From the NCBI RefSeq assembly GCF_017302985.1, contig NZ_JAFIMU010000007.1, positions 1,178,001-1,242,000 of the forward strand: a stretch of DNA of 64,000 nucleotides, read 5' to 3'. The first letter of the stretch is position 1. Each line of letters begins with the position of its first letter. A model generated the notes under the pieces. That model was not told where the DNA came from, made no database searches, and was given only the letters and a program-made list of their open reading frames with translations. Shown one piece after another: positions 9,801 to 18,266 of this stretch. The position numbers and the translations under genes were made by a program. Source of the stretch: Corallococcus macrosporus. GTDB lineage: Bacteria > Myxococcota > Myxococcia > Myxococcales > Myxococcaceae.

Positions 9801-10561
9801 GCGTCCTTCGCCTCCAGCACGATGGTGCCGGTCGCGCCCGCCTCCACCACGATGCGGCCGTTGACGATGGTGCCGGGACCGGACTTCTTCGTCCACGTCA
9901 CGCGGTCCGTGCCGCCCGCCGTGCCCAGCGGCGCGGACGCGCCCGACGGCACGCCCAGGTACGGCGGGTCGCCCACCAGCTTCGCCGCCTTGCTCACGGT
10001 GTACTGGAGCACCGCCGTATCGCCGGACTTCGTGTCGCGCACGGTGATGACGTCCTGCGCCTCCACCTGCCCCGCCGTGTAGACGCCCGTGTCGGTGAGC
10101 GTGCCGCCGGAGCCGTTGGTGGTGAGCGTGAAGGTCGCCGTGCCCACCAGGCCCTCCAACGCAATCTGGAAGGACGTGCCCGGACGCAGCATCGCGCGCG
10201 CGGGCGCGACGCCGAAGCCCGCGATGACCTTCACGCGCACGCTGGTGGAGCCGCCGCACTGGTCGTCCACGACCGTGAGCGTGTCCTCGGCGGGCGTGGC
10301 GCCCGCGACGAAGCGGTTGCCGCGCATGTCGCCGGAGGAGCCGCCGGCCTCCGCGCGGAAGCTGTAGCGGCCGCTGCCGCCGCCGGCCGTCAGCGTGGCC
10401 ACGCTGCCGGAGCGCACCGTCGTGGGCTCCGCGGACAGCGTCAGCGGCGCGAGCCCTTCGCACGGGCCCACGTAGGGGAGCTGCTCCGCGGGCTTGAGCT
10501 CACCGTCACAACCCAGGGTCAGCAGCGCGGCGAGGGGGGCCGCGCGGATGAAGCGTTTCAT
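6827..10561 (-). CDS. Large FG-GAP (integrin-alpha-like) repeat lipoprotein
   Basis: A 1244-residue exported lipoprotein (signal MKRFIRAAPLAALLTLGC, Cys18). Residues of about 30-330 look like Ig/bacterial surface domains. The rest carries at least eight FG-GAP/VCBS-type calcium-binding loops, for example DFDGDGIQDLAVG, DLDGDGHADLAV, DADGDGDMDLFVG, DFNGDGRPDMVAS, DFNGDGKQDVAVL and DLNGDSIPDLWVG. Such repeats fold as a beta-propeller and usually mediate adhesion or ligand binding at the surface. The frame is open upstream to 10777. The ATG at 10561 was chosen because it has GAGG ahead of it and starts the signal peptide. It is the last gene of a five-gene operon, 89 bases after the haem lipoprotein. 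Confidence 0.85.
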   Translation of the reverse strand: MKRFIRAAPLAALLTLGCDGELKPAEQLPYVGPCEGLAPLTLSAEPTTVRSGSVATLTAGGGSGRYSFRAEAGGSSGDMRGNRFVAGATPAEDTLTVVDDQCGGSTSVRVKVIAGFGVAPARAMLRPGTSFQIALEGLVGTATFTLTTNGSGGTLTDTGVYTAGQVEAQDVITVRDTKSGDTAVLQYTVSKAAKLVGDPPYLGVPSGASAPLGTAGGTDRVTWTKKSGPGTIVNGRIVVEAGATGTIVLEAKDAFTPDVATVSVRVLDELTRPLLAHGKLSDVATLVTADFDGDGIQDLAVGQRESELARPTGGAVFVYKGSASGLPSKPTWVLSGETEGALFGDMLAAGDLDGDGHADLAVSSPGADVTIGDSGAVYLYTFKAGQAPALLRPALTGLGRGGFGTGMAIADADGDGDMDLFVGSPGGDLSTLSGISRRGVIDIFILSKGQPVPDLPAVRLGGQDIDKDGKFVLRSTTELGRALSVADLNDDGRPDLAALHRLTRYKADGITPDGQQMAVAVYFARASGARYRSAPDLYVLVSNTAVETLGNEGTWRLGTIPAEGSRPPFLLVMADKADSPDLRTSGGVAAQQDAGGAYLFDLRSAKLVDDPAAVNPPTVALSSAFARFYGDARGITATRSWAVMDVDGAAGPELLLGAPYASVTAGTTTLGNAGKVLVFPLTGVSKDTVMNKPLAALGGAAKSEVLGAGLAAWTLPSGPVLVGFAGRASSATGAFTGRVDVFTKAGATVADWSRSGLDVTAKASVERFGEAVAVSRLNGKVMALVGAQGFSGPGPNNDGADLTVGRAYTFDTAEPGKATVAGEGASSPWYGGRNVGVDVAFTDFNGDGRPDMVASATGLVIPATNSAATERDPYVQNACMTTATQSLGGLLVSAGQADGTFKPAYRVFAPSVVATCDDAAATKCKRTTIGRGVVGGFDFNGDGKQDVAVLRDRGMDVFLGRAPEDATLAKLTLACDPAYSWPSTPVVWPPAQWNTTALPQTSAIATVGDLNADGCDEVAWRYSDNTHSGIVIVYGHDAGGAKCGGRKVGTTVRIAGDAEVSRALMNLGVATTRAGRFLGDTRDFLAVSANNYLVDGVSQQAVLLIQTSKLTPPAAGETLLDVADLTPLNLTYRARAVSFGTSLSGGRDLNGDSIPDLWVGAPNASVASDGDGAAFLFAGGAKSTGPLSPFLLVVGDGAERSFLGQSISVVPGSGGSPPTAVIGAPRSYRTGTQNGTAYALPLPF

Positions 10562-10650
10562 GGGGGTGCCTCGGAAGGGGGCGCCCGCCCTCCCGGGAAG
10601 GGAGGACGGGCGCATGCACTGAAGGGGAAGCAATCGTGAAGCAGGGGGCG

Positions 10651-12213
10651 TCAGGGCAGCGCGCCGGACGACACCCAGCGCTGGATGAGGGCGATGCCCT
10701 GCGGATCCAACGGCCCGTCCGCGGGCATGCGCAGGTCGCGCACCGCCGCGTTGATGAGCTGGGCGTTGGACTTCCACAGCTCATAGGTGTTCAGCGGCCG
10801 GCCCGGGCTGGTGGTGTGGCACTTGGCGCAGCGGGCCTCGTGGATGGGCCGGATGTCGCGCGCGTAGCTGGGGGTCGTGGTGAGCGGCTGGTAGACGAAG
10901 GGCAGCTGCCGCTTCGCCTCCGTGCCGTCCTCGAAGCGGGACACCACGGACAGCGTGTGACCACCCGGCGTCAGGCTGGCGAAGGAGAACGCCTTGAGCG
11001 TCTCTCCGTCCGCCTCCAGGCCGCCGAAGCTGTACGCGGGCCCGGTCGCATGGACCTCCTGGCCCTCCAACTGGAAGAGCACGCTCTTGGGCGGGGTGCC
11101 CGGCGGCAGGTGGGCCTGGACCACCAGCCCGTCCTCCACCACCAGCATGCCCTGGTGCATCCCCGTCACGCGCGGCGCCGGCGTCCGGCTGATGGCCAGG
11201 GCCTGGTCCCCCACGCGCGCCCACGCGCAGCCGGTCTCGTCCACCGCCAGGAGCGTCACCGACCCGGAGGGCAGCCCCTCCGCGACGCCCCAGACCTTCG
11301 CGTCCGCGTCGTAGGTGTAGAGCCGGTCGCCCGCGCGGGCCCAGAGGTAGCGCCCCGAGCCCAGGAGCTGCTCGGGCCGCGACGGCAGCGCCACCGTTTC
11401 CCAGCCGGCCGCGTCACGGCGCAGCAGGCGGGTGCTGGTGAGCACCCAGGTCTCGCCCGGCGTGCCCGTGCCGGCGCCCAGCCCCGCCAGCGCCTGCACC
11501 GTCTCACCGCCGGAGAGCGGCGCGTCCGTGCCGCGCACCTGGTAGACGCCCGGCGCGGAGGCCACCACCACGTTCAGCTTGCCGTCGCGCGCGAACCACA
11601 GGCCCGGAAGGCCGTCCTCCGCGGGCGCGGCCGTCATGGTGGTGATGCCGGTGAGCGGCTGACCGGACAGCTTCAGCGACGCGAGCACGCCGCCCTGGAT
11701 CTGGAACAGGCCCGTGGGGTGGGCAATCCAGGCGGCGCCGTCCGCCGTCTGCGCGGTGGCGACGATGCCGGTGCCCAGCACCTCCTGCCACAGCGGCTCG
11801 ATGAGCCAGCCCTGGTCCGCGAGGAACAGGCCGCGGTCCGTCTCCACCAGGGCGCTGTGCGGCCCCAGGCGGAAGGTGGCGCGCACGGCGCCGGGCGTCG
11901 CGGTGTTCTGCGGGTGGGGGGCGAGCGCCGCCTTGGTGCCATCCAACCGCAAGCGCACGGCTCCGCCCGTCGCGGTGGCGAAGATGCCGCCGCCGGACTG
12001 GTCCGCGAAGCCGGGCATCGCGGCGAGCGACTGGGTGGTGGAGACCTGGGTGGCCGTGAAGGAAGCGGGCTTCGCCGGGTCGCTGCCCGGCGGGGCGTCC
12101 TCGCCGCACGCGGAGAACAGCACCGCGGACAACAGCAGGAGCGAGGGGGGGAGGAAACGCGCCACGGTGGGGGAACCGTGGCGCTGCCGGGGACGCATGA
12201 GGGGAGTGCTCAT
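10651..12213 (-). CDS. Exported lipoprotein with C-terminal c-type haem motif
   Basis: A 520-residue lipoprotein with signal core FLPPSLLLLSAVLFSAC. The middle (about 45-430) is rich in short beta strands and reads like a beta-propeller or sensor domain (repeats such as GLFLADQG, GLWFARDG). The C-terminal 80 residues contain RPIHEARCAKCH, a single CxxCH haem-c motif, followed by a conserved LRMPADGPLDPQGIALIQRW. The MP motif supplies a plausible distal Met ligand, as in cytochrome-c-like tails of planctomycete and myxobacterial surface proteins. It starts six bases after the stop of the DUF1501 gene, and no strong ribosome site is visible. An internal ATG at 12198 would give a shorter signal peptide. 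Electron transfer or haem-dependent surface chemistry is inference from the motif. Confidence 0.75.
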   Translation of the reverse strand: MSTPLMRPRQRHGSPTVARFLPPSLLLLSAVLFSACGEDAPPGSDPAKPASFTATQVSTTQSLAAMPGFADQSGGGIFATATGGAVRLRLDGTKAALAPHPQNTATPGAVRATFRLGPHSALVETDRGLFLADQGWLIEPLWQEVLGTGIVATAQTADGAAWIAHPTGLFQIQGGVLASLKLSGQPLTGITTMTAAPAEDGLPGLWFARDGKLNVVVASAPGVYQVRGTDAPLSGGETVQALAGLGAGTGTPGETWVLTSTRLLRRDAAGWETVALPSRPEQLLGSGRYLWARAGDRLYTYDADAKVWGVAEGLPSGSVTLLAVDETGCAWARVGDQALAISRTPAPRVTGMHQGMLVVEDGLVVQAHLPPGTPPKSVLFQLEGQEVHATGPAYSFGGLEADGETLKAFSFASLTPGGHTLSVVSRFEDGTEAKRQLPFVYQPLTTTPSYARDIRPIHEARCAKCHTTSPGRPLNTYELWKSNAQLINAAVRDLRMPADGPLDPQGIALIQRWVSSGALP

Positions 12214-12219
12214 CAAGGT

Positions 12220-13641
12220 TCAGGCAAGGATGAACCGCAGCGGGTCCACCCGCGTGATGCTGTAGTCCAGCTTCGCCGAGGCCAGCACCGTCGCGATGAT
12301 GTGCTCGGGGAAGATGTTGGAGCCATTGGGGTCGTTGTCGCCGGTGCGCAGGTCCACCATGCCCGGGGACATGCCGATGTCACCGCTGCGGCCCACCACC
12401 CTGTTGTGCTTGATGCCCGCGCCCATCAGCAGGCAGCTATTGGACAGGTGGTGATCACGCCCGCCCGTGGCGTTGATGGTGGGCGTGCGCGCGAACTCGC
12501 TGAACACCAGGATGGTGGTGTGGTCCATGAAGTTGCCGCCGCCCGGGTGCGGGGTGGCGCGCAGGTCCGTCACCAGCAGGTTCAGCGCGTTGAAGCCCGC
12601 GCGCTGGTTGGTCGCGTGCGTCTGCTGCGTGCCGAAGTGGGTGTCCAGGCCGCCGGCCAGGTTGATGGACACGCACTGGCTGATGCCCTTCTTCAGGGCG
12701 GTGGCCACCATGGCGGCGCGGCCCGCGGCGCTGTTGTACGGGTAGGCCTGGTTGTTGAGCCCGTAGAAGTCGCGCACGGACTGGTTGGCCGTCAGCTGGA
12801 AGCGGAACGAGTCCGACAGCTTGTTCTCCATCACCGTCTGCATCTGACCGCGGCTGCTCTCATACGCCGTGCCCACGCCCCGCGCGGTGAGCGCCTGCTC
12901 CTCGCAGGTGATGGGCTGACCGTTGAGGTCGATGAGGCTCTTCTCGATTTCGCTGTCCAGCTGGCGCGCCGCGCTGGGCGGATCCAGCGTGAGCACCAGG
13001 TCCGCCAGGCCGCTGACGCGCAGCGCGTTGGCGTAGCCGCCGTAGCGGTCGTTGTAGGACTCCACGCCCTGGGCGATGGACGGGATGGGCACCGTGGGCT
13101 TCATCTGGCCCACGATCTCCGTCGCGGTGGAGGAGCCGCGCGCCGCGCTGCCAATGGGCATCTTCCCCGTGAGGAAGTAGCGGTAGCCCACCTCGTGGGT
13201 GAGCGTGCTCATGTTGATGCCGCGCACCACCGTCATCAGGTCGTAGTGGTCCGACAGGTTGGCCGTGCGCGGGTCGCCAATGGCCGGCCCGAACGAAATC
13301 TTCGACGGGCCCGCTCCCGCCCGCTCCTTGGGGACGACGGGCGTCTGCGCGAACGCGCCGTCGGTGAGCAGGCTGTAGCCCGGCATGATGCGCGTTTCGC
13401 TGACGCGGTCCGCGGTGAACACCGCCGGGTCGCGCGGGTCGAACGCGAGCAACTGGTCCCAGCCGCCGCTGAAGTACACGAACACGAAGCAGCGGTCGGG
13501 CGGGGCCAGGTTCGTCGCCTGGGCCACGGCCTTGAAGGGGATGCCTCCCAGCAGGAGGGAGCCCATGAAGCCGGCTCCGGCCTTGAGGAAGGTGCGGCGC
13601 TCGGGGGAGCTGACGAGGTCGTCTTGGCGTGTCTTCTTCAT
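12220..13641 (-). CDS. DUF1501 family protein, Tat-exported
   Basis: A 473-residue protein with an N-terminal twin-arginine signal (PERRTFLKAGAGFMGSLLLGG), so it is probably folded in the cytoplasm and exported by Tat. The body matches DUF1501, a sulfatase/alkaline-phosphatase-like fold: FVFVYFSGGWDQLLAFDPRDP near the start, a GLDTHFGTQQTHA segment and a late VFSEFARTPTINATGGRDHHL segment. DUF1501 genes usually sit next to DUF1549/DUF1553, DUF1800 or DUF1592-type cytochrome genes, as here. The reaction is unknown. The frame is open to 13701, and the ATG at 13641 was chosen because it places the Tat motif correctly. It lies 17 bases after the preceding lipoprotein gene. Confidence 0.85.
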   Translation of the reverse strand: MKKTRQDDLVSSPERRTFLKAGAGFMGSLLLGGIPFKAVAQATNLAPPDRCFVFVYFSGGWDQLLAFDPRDPAVFTADRVSETRIMPGYSLLTDGAFAQTPVVPKERAGAGPSKISFGPAIGDPRTANLSDHYDLMTVVRGINMSTLTHEVGYRYFLTGKMPIGSAARGSSTATEIVGQMKPTVPIPSIAQGVESYNDRYGGYANALRVSGLADLVLTLDPPSAARQLDSEIEKSLIDLNGQPITCEEQALTARGVGTAYESSRGQMQTVMENKLSDSFRFQLTANQSVRDFYGLNNQAYPYNSAAGRAAMVATALKKGISQCVSINLAGGLDTHFGTQQTHATNQRAGFNALNLLVTDLRATPHPGGGNFMDHTTILVFSEFARTPTINATGGRDHHLSNSCLLMGAGIKHNRVVGRSGDIGMSPGMVDLRTGDNDPNGSNIFPEHIIATVLASAKLDYSITRVDPLRFILA

Positions 13642-13658
13642 CGCAGGCACCGTCAAGG

Positions 13659-14330
13659 TCAGTAGGTGATGAAGCGCGAGTCCGTCAGCATGGCGATGCA
13701 CACCACCGCCAGCGCCTGGTCGCGCTTCTTGAGGGTTTCGGCCCGGGCAGAGGCCTTGCGGAAGAACGTCGCGTAGCGCGTGAGCTCGTCACCGGAGAGG
13801 GGCGCGCCCCAGAACCGGGTGGAGAGGTACACGAGCGTTTCGTTCACCTGCGCGTCCGTGAGCTTCGTCAGGTCGCTCATGGGCGAGGGCAGCGTGCGCC
13901 CCAGGGTGCGCAGGGTGACGTCCGCCTGCGCGATGTCCTTCTGCGCCTGGGCGATGCAGACCTTGCGCGCGCCGTCGTCCAGGAAGCGGGCGAAGACGAG
14001 GTTGGGCTCCGTGTTCTCCGACGTGATGAGCGCGTAGTCCGCGCGGCCCAGCGACTGGGCGCGCGACTCCAGCTCATCCCACTCCATGCCCACGGCGATG
14101 CGGATGGACTCCTTGAGCTGCGCGACGGTGAGCCGGCGGGGCGCGCGGCCCACGCTGCCGCCCTGGGCCTCCGGATCCGGCAAGGGGTCGATCTGATCCG
14201 TGTTCCCGTGCGGGTTGGGCACCGGGTCCAGCTGGGCGTCCAGCGGGACGGGCTTGGCGGGGACGTCCACGGAGCCCTGCGTGCAGCCCGTGGCGAGCGC
14301 GAGCAGCGCGGTCAACAGTAGGCGGCGCAT
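13659..14330 (-). CDS. Small operon lipoprotein, function unknown
   Basis: A 223-residue lipoprotein (MRRLLLTALLALATGC, Cys16) with a Pro/Asp-rich linker of about 45 residues and then a helical domain beginning RRLTVAQLKESIRIAVG. That helix resembles the start of DUF1587/DUF1592-type domains in planctomycete cytochromes, but no CxxCH is present. Its start overlaps the stop of the upstream cytochrome gene as TGATG, which implies translational coupling. It may be a partner subunit of the neighbouring 654-residue cytochrome. The function is not known. The frame runs open upstream to 14657 inside the neighbouring gene, and the signal peptide fixes the start at 14330. Confidence 0.75.
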   Translation of the reverse strand: MRRLLLTALLALATGCTQGSVDVPAKPVPLDAQLDPVPNPHGNTDQIDPLPDPEAQGGSVGRAPRRLTVAQLKESIRIAVGMEWDELESRAQSLGRADYALITSENTEPNLVFARFLDDGARKVCIAQAQKDIAQADVTLRTLGRTLPSPMSDLTKLTDAQVNETLVYLSTRFWGAPLSGDELTRYATFFRKASARAETLKKRDQALAVVCIAMLTDSRFITY

Positions 14331-16294
14331 CAGTCGATCCTCCGGTACGCGTCGGACATCACCACCTGCTCGATGAGGCCCTTGAGGCTGTGGTTGTTCT
14401 TGGCGAAGTCCTGCGACAGCGTCTGGAGGTACATGCGCTGCTCCTCGGCCGTCATGGCGCGGCCCAGGAACTCGTTCCAGATGCGCTTGACGGTGCAGCG
14501 CTCCAGGTCGCCCGTCTCCATCATGCGCTTCACCAGCGCCTGCGGACCGCCCTCGATGTTCTTCTCCTCGTCCGCGGTGCGGTAGAGGTAGGTCTTCAGG
14601 AGGCCCAGCGAGTTGGCGCCGTCGCCGTCGAAGGCCTGCATCACGTACTGGCTGCACTCGCCGCCGCAGCCGGTGTCACCGTTGAGCGCGCAGTCGCGGC
14701 ACTTCACGTCCAGGCGGGGGAACTGGTCCGGGGACAGGAACAGCGCGGAGCGCTCCGCGTAGCGGCCCCAGTGCGCGCCCGTGGGCTCGATGGTGGCGTG
14801 GCAGTAGTTGCAGCCGCAGCGCTTGGCCAGGTTGTTCTCGCGGTTGCAGGCGTCGTCCGGGGGCGGCAGGTTGGCGTCCGCGGCCGGGGCGAAGTGCTTG
14901 CAGAGGAACGCCTCGTAGAACTCGTTCACGCGGGCGCGCTGGGTGGGGAAGCGGTAGAGGAACGCGGGCGTGGTGAGCACGCCGGAGTGGGTGCTGTCGC
15001 GCGTGTACTCGCTCCACTGGGTGGTGCTGGCGTACGTGACGGCGGGCAGCACCGCGTTGTCCGCGGGGGCCTTCACGCTGAAGACGCCCACGCCCTGGCG
15101 CTGGCGGTAGAACTCCGACAGCGGGCCGTTCACGAAGGAGCGGCGCGAGGTGAGGATGTTGAAGTAGGGCTCGTCGTTCCGCACCACGGCGTCCGTGATG
15201 TAGAGCGGCTCCTCGTTGAAGGCGGCGACGCGCGCGGTGTGCACGTCGGAGATTTCGCAGCGGCGCATCTTGTCGCCGCAGCCGCAGCTGCGGTCGCCGT
15301 TGAAGCGCCCCGTCTCACAGGACTCGCCGGTGTACGGGTTCGTCGGGCGGTTCTGCGCCTCGATGGCGCACACCTTCACCGGCTCCGTGGTGGTGGACCA
15401 GTACGGCTGCACGGTGGTGGTGACGTAGCCCTCGCGCTGCACGCAGCCGCGCCGGGGGGACCAGACGCCCTGGCGGGCCGTGGAGATGTCGAACCCGCAG
15501 CGCTCCAGCGTCAGCGTGCCCGTCCCGCCCGCCGGCTGCACCCAGGCGGTGATGACGCCCGTGGCCGGAGAGGGCACCAGCACGTTGGTGGTGTTCTTGT
15601 TCGGGTCCGGCAGGCAGAGGTAGCCCACGGACTTGCCCGCGGTGGCGTTGTAGCGGTTGTCGCAGAAGTTCACGTACTTGCCGTACGTCGCGTTCGCCTT
15701 CAGCGCGTTGCAGTCCGCGAACTTCAGCTCCGGCTCCGTCGCGTTCACGTCCAGCTGGCGGCACTGGTAGAAGTTCGTGTCGTAGTCGTAGCTGACCGGC
15801 AGCGGCACGCCCTGCGCGTCGCGGCAGGCGGGGGCCGTGGAGTTGTCCTGATGCGGGTCCTGCGGGTTCGCCTTGCAGCTGTCCTGGGCAATCTCCCCGT
15901 CACAGCGCTGGCCCTGGCCACCGCGCAGCGCGTTGGAGTTGTTGCTGGCGAAGGAGAGCGGCGTGCCGGACACGCGGTAGTCGCCGTTGCCCTGCACGCT
16001 GCCGCTGATGTTGGAGCGCAGGAGGGCGCGGTGGAAGTTGCGCATCCGCTCGTAGAAGGACTCGTCGCCCATCATCTTGCGGACATCCTCCGCGGTGACG
16101 GAGCCCTTCGCCTGGAACGCCTTGTACTCCTCCATCGTCGGAGGACGTCCCAGCAAATCGAGAGAAAGCTGACGCAGGTGCCGCTCCAAGGGAACCTTCG
16201 CCACGGGCGCGCACACCGCTTCTTCAGCGGCTGCGGGCAGGGCGAGCAGGAGGGCGGCGCTCGCCAGGGGGGCAAGGCAACGCACGCTGAACAC
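14330..16294 (-). CDS. Exported DUF1549-like protein with CxxCH haem motif
   Basis: A 654-residue secreted protein with a Sec signal peptide (about 1-23) cut near LPAAAEE. The first domain carries RQLSLDLLGRPPTMEEY, the hallmark of DUF1549-type domains of planctomycete and myxobacterial surface cytochromes. Residues of about 120-350 are Cys-rich with many potential disulfides. Near residue 490 there is GCNYCHATIEPTGAHWG, a CxxCH haem-c motif with the usual following E-P-x-G. The C-terminus carries VKRIWNEFLGRAMTAEEQ, typical of the same superfamily. The start codon is GTG, with GGAGG seven bases upstream. It is the first gene of the minus-strand operon running to 6827 and lies divergent from the DUF420 gene, so the promoter should fall in 16295-16469. 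Confidence 0.8.
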   Translation of the reverse strand: MFSVRCLAPLASAALLLALPAAAEEAVCAPVAKVPLERHLRQLSLDLLGRPPTMEEYKAFQAKGSVTAEDVRKMMGDESFYERMRNFHRALLRSNISGSVQGNGDYRVSGTPLSFASNNSNALRGGQGQRCDGEIAQDSCKANPQDPHQDNSTAPACRDAQGVPLPVSYDYDTNFYQCRQLDVNATEPELKFADCNALKANATYGKYVNFCDNRYNATAGKSVGYLCLPDPNKNTTNVLVPSPATGVITAWVQPAGGTGTLTLERCGFDISTARQGVWSPRRGCVQREGYVTTTVQPYWSTTTEPVKVCAIEAQNRPTNPYTGESCETGRFNGDRSCGCGDKMRRCEISDVHTARVAAFNEEPLYITDAVVRNDEPYFNILTSRRSFVNGPLSEFYRQRQGVGVFSVKAPADNAVLPAVTYASTTQWSEYTRDSTHSGVLTTPAFLYRFPTQRARVNEFYEAFLCKHFAPAADANLPPPDDACNRENNLAKRCGCNYCHATIEPTGAHWGRYAERSALFLSPDQFPRLDVKCRDCALNGDTGCGGECSQYVMQAFDGDGANSLGLLKTYLYRTADEEKNIEGGPQALVKRMMETGDLERCTVKRIWNEFLGRAMTAEEQRMYLQTLSQDFAKNNHSLKGLIEQVVMSDAYRRID

Positions 16295-16469
16295 GGTGAA
16301 CCTCCGAGAGGGGGGGTCGGGGGTGACGCAGTGTCTGAGAGTATGAGGGAATTTCCGGTTTGTAATCCAGCCGACCTAACCGATTCCATTCAACCGACAT
16401 ATCGGCTCATGTAGGCCACCCCTCTGGGGCGCTGTTGCAAGCCGGGCCTGACGCGGGCCACAAGGGGGC

Positions 16470-17039
16470 ATGTCCAACGCCGCTTCCGGGCTCACCCCGT
16501 CGTCCCCGTCCACCCAGGACCGCTCGTTCTTCATCGCGATCGGCGTGGTGTCCGCCGGCGCGCTGGCGCTGCTGGCGTGGCTGCTGCTCATCCGGCGCGG
16601 AGGCGCGGGGATGGGGGTGGACCTGCGCTTCATGCCGGCGGTGAACGCGGGGCTCAACGCGACGGCGGCGGCGCTGCTGTTGGGCGGGTGGGTGGCCATC
16701 AAGCGCGGGGCGCGGCGGGTGCACCAGAACCTGATGGTGAGCGCGTTCCTCGCGTCCGCGCTGTTCCTGGTGGGCTACCTCGCGTACCACTTCGTGCACG
16801 GGGACACGCGCTACGTGGGCGACTTCCGCGGGCTGTACCTGACGCTGCTGGCCAGCCACGTGCTCCTGTCCATGCCGGTGCTGCCGCTGGCGCTGGTGGC
16901 CTTCTACTTCTCCTGGCGGCAGCAGTTCACCCGGCACCGCAAGGTGACGCGGTGGCTGGCGCCCATCTGGCTCTACGTGTCGGTGACGGGCGTGGTGGTG
17001 TTCTTCATGCTGCGCGGCGGCGTGCCCGCGGTGCCCTGA
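16470..17039 (+). CDS. DUF420 membrane protein (CtaM-like)
   Basis: A 189-residue protein with five hydrophobic helices matching DUF420. The family includes CtaM, needed for haem-copper oxidase maturation in some Gram-positives, and several Myxococcota carry similar genes near respiratory or Sco genes. Features seen include FMPAVNAGLNATAAALLLGG with a conserved N-A-x-L-N, a histidine in RRVHQNLM, YLAYHFVHGD, and SHVLLSMPVLPLAL. These conserved histidines lie where the family could bind haem. Start is the ATG at 16470. The gene ends nine bases before the convergent REC-kinase gene. A role in oxidase assembly is inference, since no oxidase gene is in the window. Confidence 0.8.
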   Translation: MSNAASGLTPSSPSTQDRSFFIAIGVVSAGALALLAWLLLIRRGGAGMGVDLRFMPAVNAGLNATAAALLLGGWVAIKRGARRVHQNLMVSAFLASALFLVGYLAYHFVHGDTRYVGDFRGLYLTLLASHVLLSMPVLPLALVAFYFSWRQQFTRHRKVTRWLAPIWLYVSVTGVVVFFMLRGGVPAVP

Positions 17040-17048
17040 AGCACCGCG

Positions 17049-18266
17049 CTAGGACGCGGTGTACTCGGGGCCGCCGCTGGTGGAGGCCGGCCCGGGTGAA
17101 GCCTGTGAAGGGCCCGCGGAGAGCGGGATGCCCCGGGGCAGGCGCACGGTGAAGGTGGAGCCCTGCCCCTCCACGCTGCTCACGGCGACCGTGCCGCCGT
17201 GCAGCTCCACCATGCGGCGCGCGCTGGCCAGGCCCACGCCGCTGCCGGACACGTCCCGGGACACGTTGCGGCCGCGGTGGAAGCGCTCGAAGACGAAGGG
17301 CAGGTCCGCCGCCGGGATGCCGATGCCCTGGTCCGTCACGGTCAGCAGCACGAACTGCTGCGAGTCCGCCTCCTCCACCGACAGGCGCACGGTGACGGTG
17401 GAGTCCGCGGCGCTGTACTTCACCGCGTTGCCCATCAGGTTCTCCAGCACGCGCTCCAGGGCGTGGGAGTCCCAGTCGCCGGTGAAGTCGCGCCCGTCCG
17501 GGACCTCCAGGACGAAGTGGTGGCGCGACGCATTGGCCTCCAGCTCGCGCACCTTGCCGCGCACCATGGCCAGGAGGTCCAGGGGCTCGCGCTTGAGCGG
17601 GCGCTCCTGGCCGCGCGTCACCTCCAGGAAGTGGTCGATGAGCTCGCCCATGCGGTGCGCCGCGCGCACGATGTGGCCCAGGCGCGCCTCCAGCGAGGTC
17701 GTCATCGCGGCGGCGGGAATCTGGCGGCGCAGCACCTGGGCGTTGAGCGTCATGATTTGAAGCGGGCCCTTCAGGTCGTGCGTCGCCAGCGAGAAGAGCT
17801 CGTCGCGCACGGCCAGGGCCTCGCGGGCGGCGGCCTCGGCACGCTCGGCGCGCAGGCGGCGCTCCTCCAGCTCGCGCGTCATGTGCACCGTCTCCACCGC
17901 GGTGCGCAGGCTGCGGCGCAGGCGCTCCGGGCTGAAGGCCTCCTTCACCAGGTAGTCCTGGGCGCCGGCCTTCATGGCGTCCACCGCCACGCGCTCGTTG
18001 CCGCTGCCGGTGAGCACCACCACGGCGGGCACCCTCGGCAGCCCCAGCTCCGACAGCTTCTGGAGCAGGGAGACGCCGTTCATGCCGGGCAGGTGGTAGT
18101 CCAGCAGCATCGCGTCCACGGGGTGGGCGGACAGGTACGCCAGCGCATCCTCCGCGGAGGACACCGGCACCACCTCCCACTTCATGTCAGGGTCACGCGC
18201 CAACGCGCGGCTGACCGCGAGGCGGTCCGCCATGCCGTCGTCCACCAGCAGCACGCGCAGGCTCAT
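17049..18266 (-). CDS. Response-regulator/histidine-kinase hybrid, last gene of phytochrome operon
   Basis: A 405-residue soluble protein. An N-terminal receiver (about 1-125) has acidic residues Asp9/Asp10, phospho-acceptor Asp56 in LLDYHLPG, and Lys108. A coiled linker (about 125-155) joins it to a HisKA dimerisation domain with His163 in LATHDLKGP, and a HATPase_c domain follows (N box NLMGNAVKYS, G boxes DQGIGIP and GSGVGLAS). There are no membrane helices. Its start overlaps the stop of the Rcp1-like regulator by four bases (ATGA), so the two are translationally coupled. The layout suggests that light signals from BphP pass through the small regulator to this REC-kinase. That relay is inference. 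Confidence 0.88.
   Translation of the reverse strand: MSLRVLLVDDGMADRLAVSRALARDPDMKWEVVPVSSAEDALAYLSAHPVDAMLLDYHLPGMNGVSLLQKLSELGLPRVPAVVVLTGSGNERVAVDAMKAGAQDYLVKEAFSPERLRRSLRTAVETVHMTRELEERRLRAERAEAAAREALAVRDELFSLATHDLKGPLQIMTLNAQVLRRQIPAAAMTTSLEARLGHIVRAAHRMGELIDHFLEVTRGQERPLKREPLDLLAMVRGKVRELEANASRHHFVLEVPDGRDFTGDWDSHALERVLENLMGNAVKYSAADSTVTVRLSVEEADSQQFVLLTVTDQGIGIPAADLPFVFERFHRGRNVSRDVSGSGVGLASARRMVELHGGTVAVSSVEGQGSTFTVRLPRGIPLSAGPSQASPGPASTSGGPEYTAS

Noticed and set aside
7454-10639. A 1061-codon plus-strand frame opposite the FG-GAP gene
   Set aside because: Its His/Arg/Val-rich low-complexity translation has no recognisable domain; the FG-GAP repeats on the other strand are clear.
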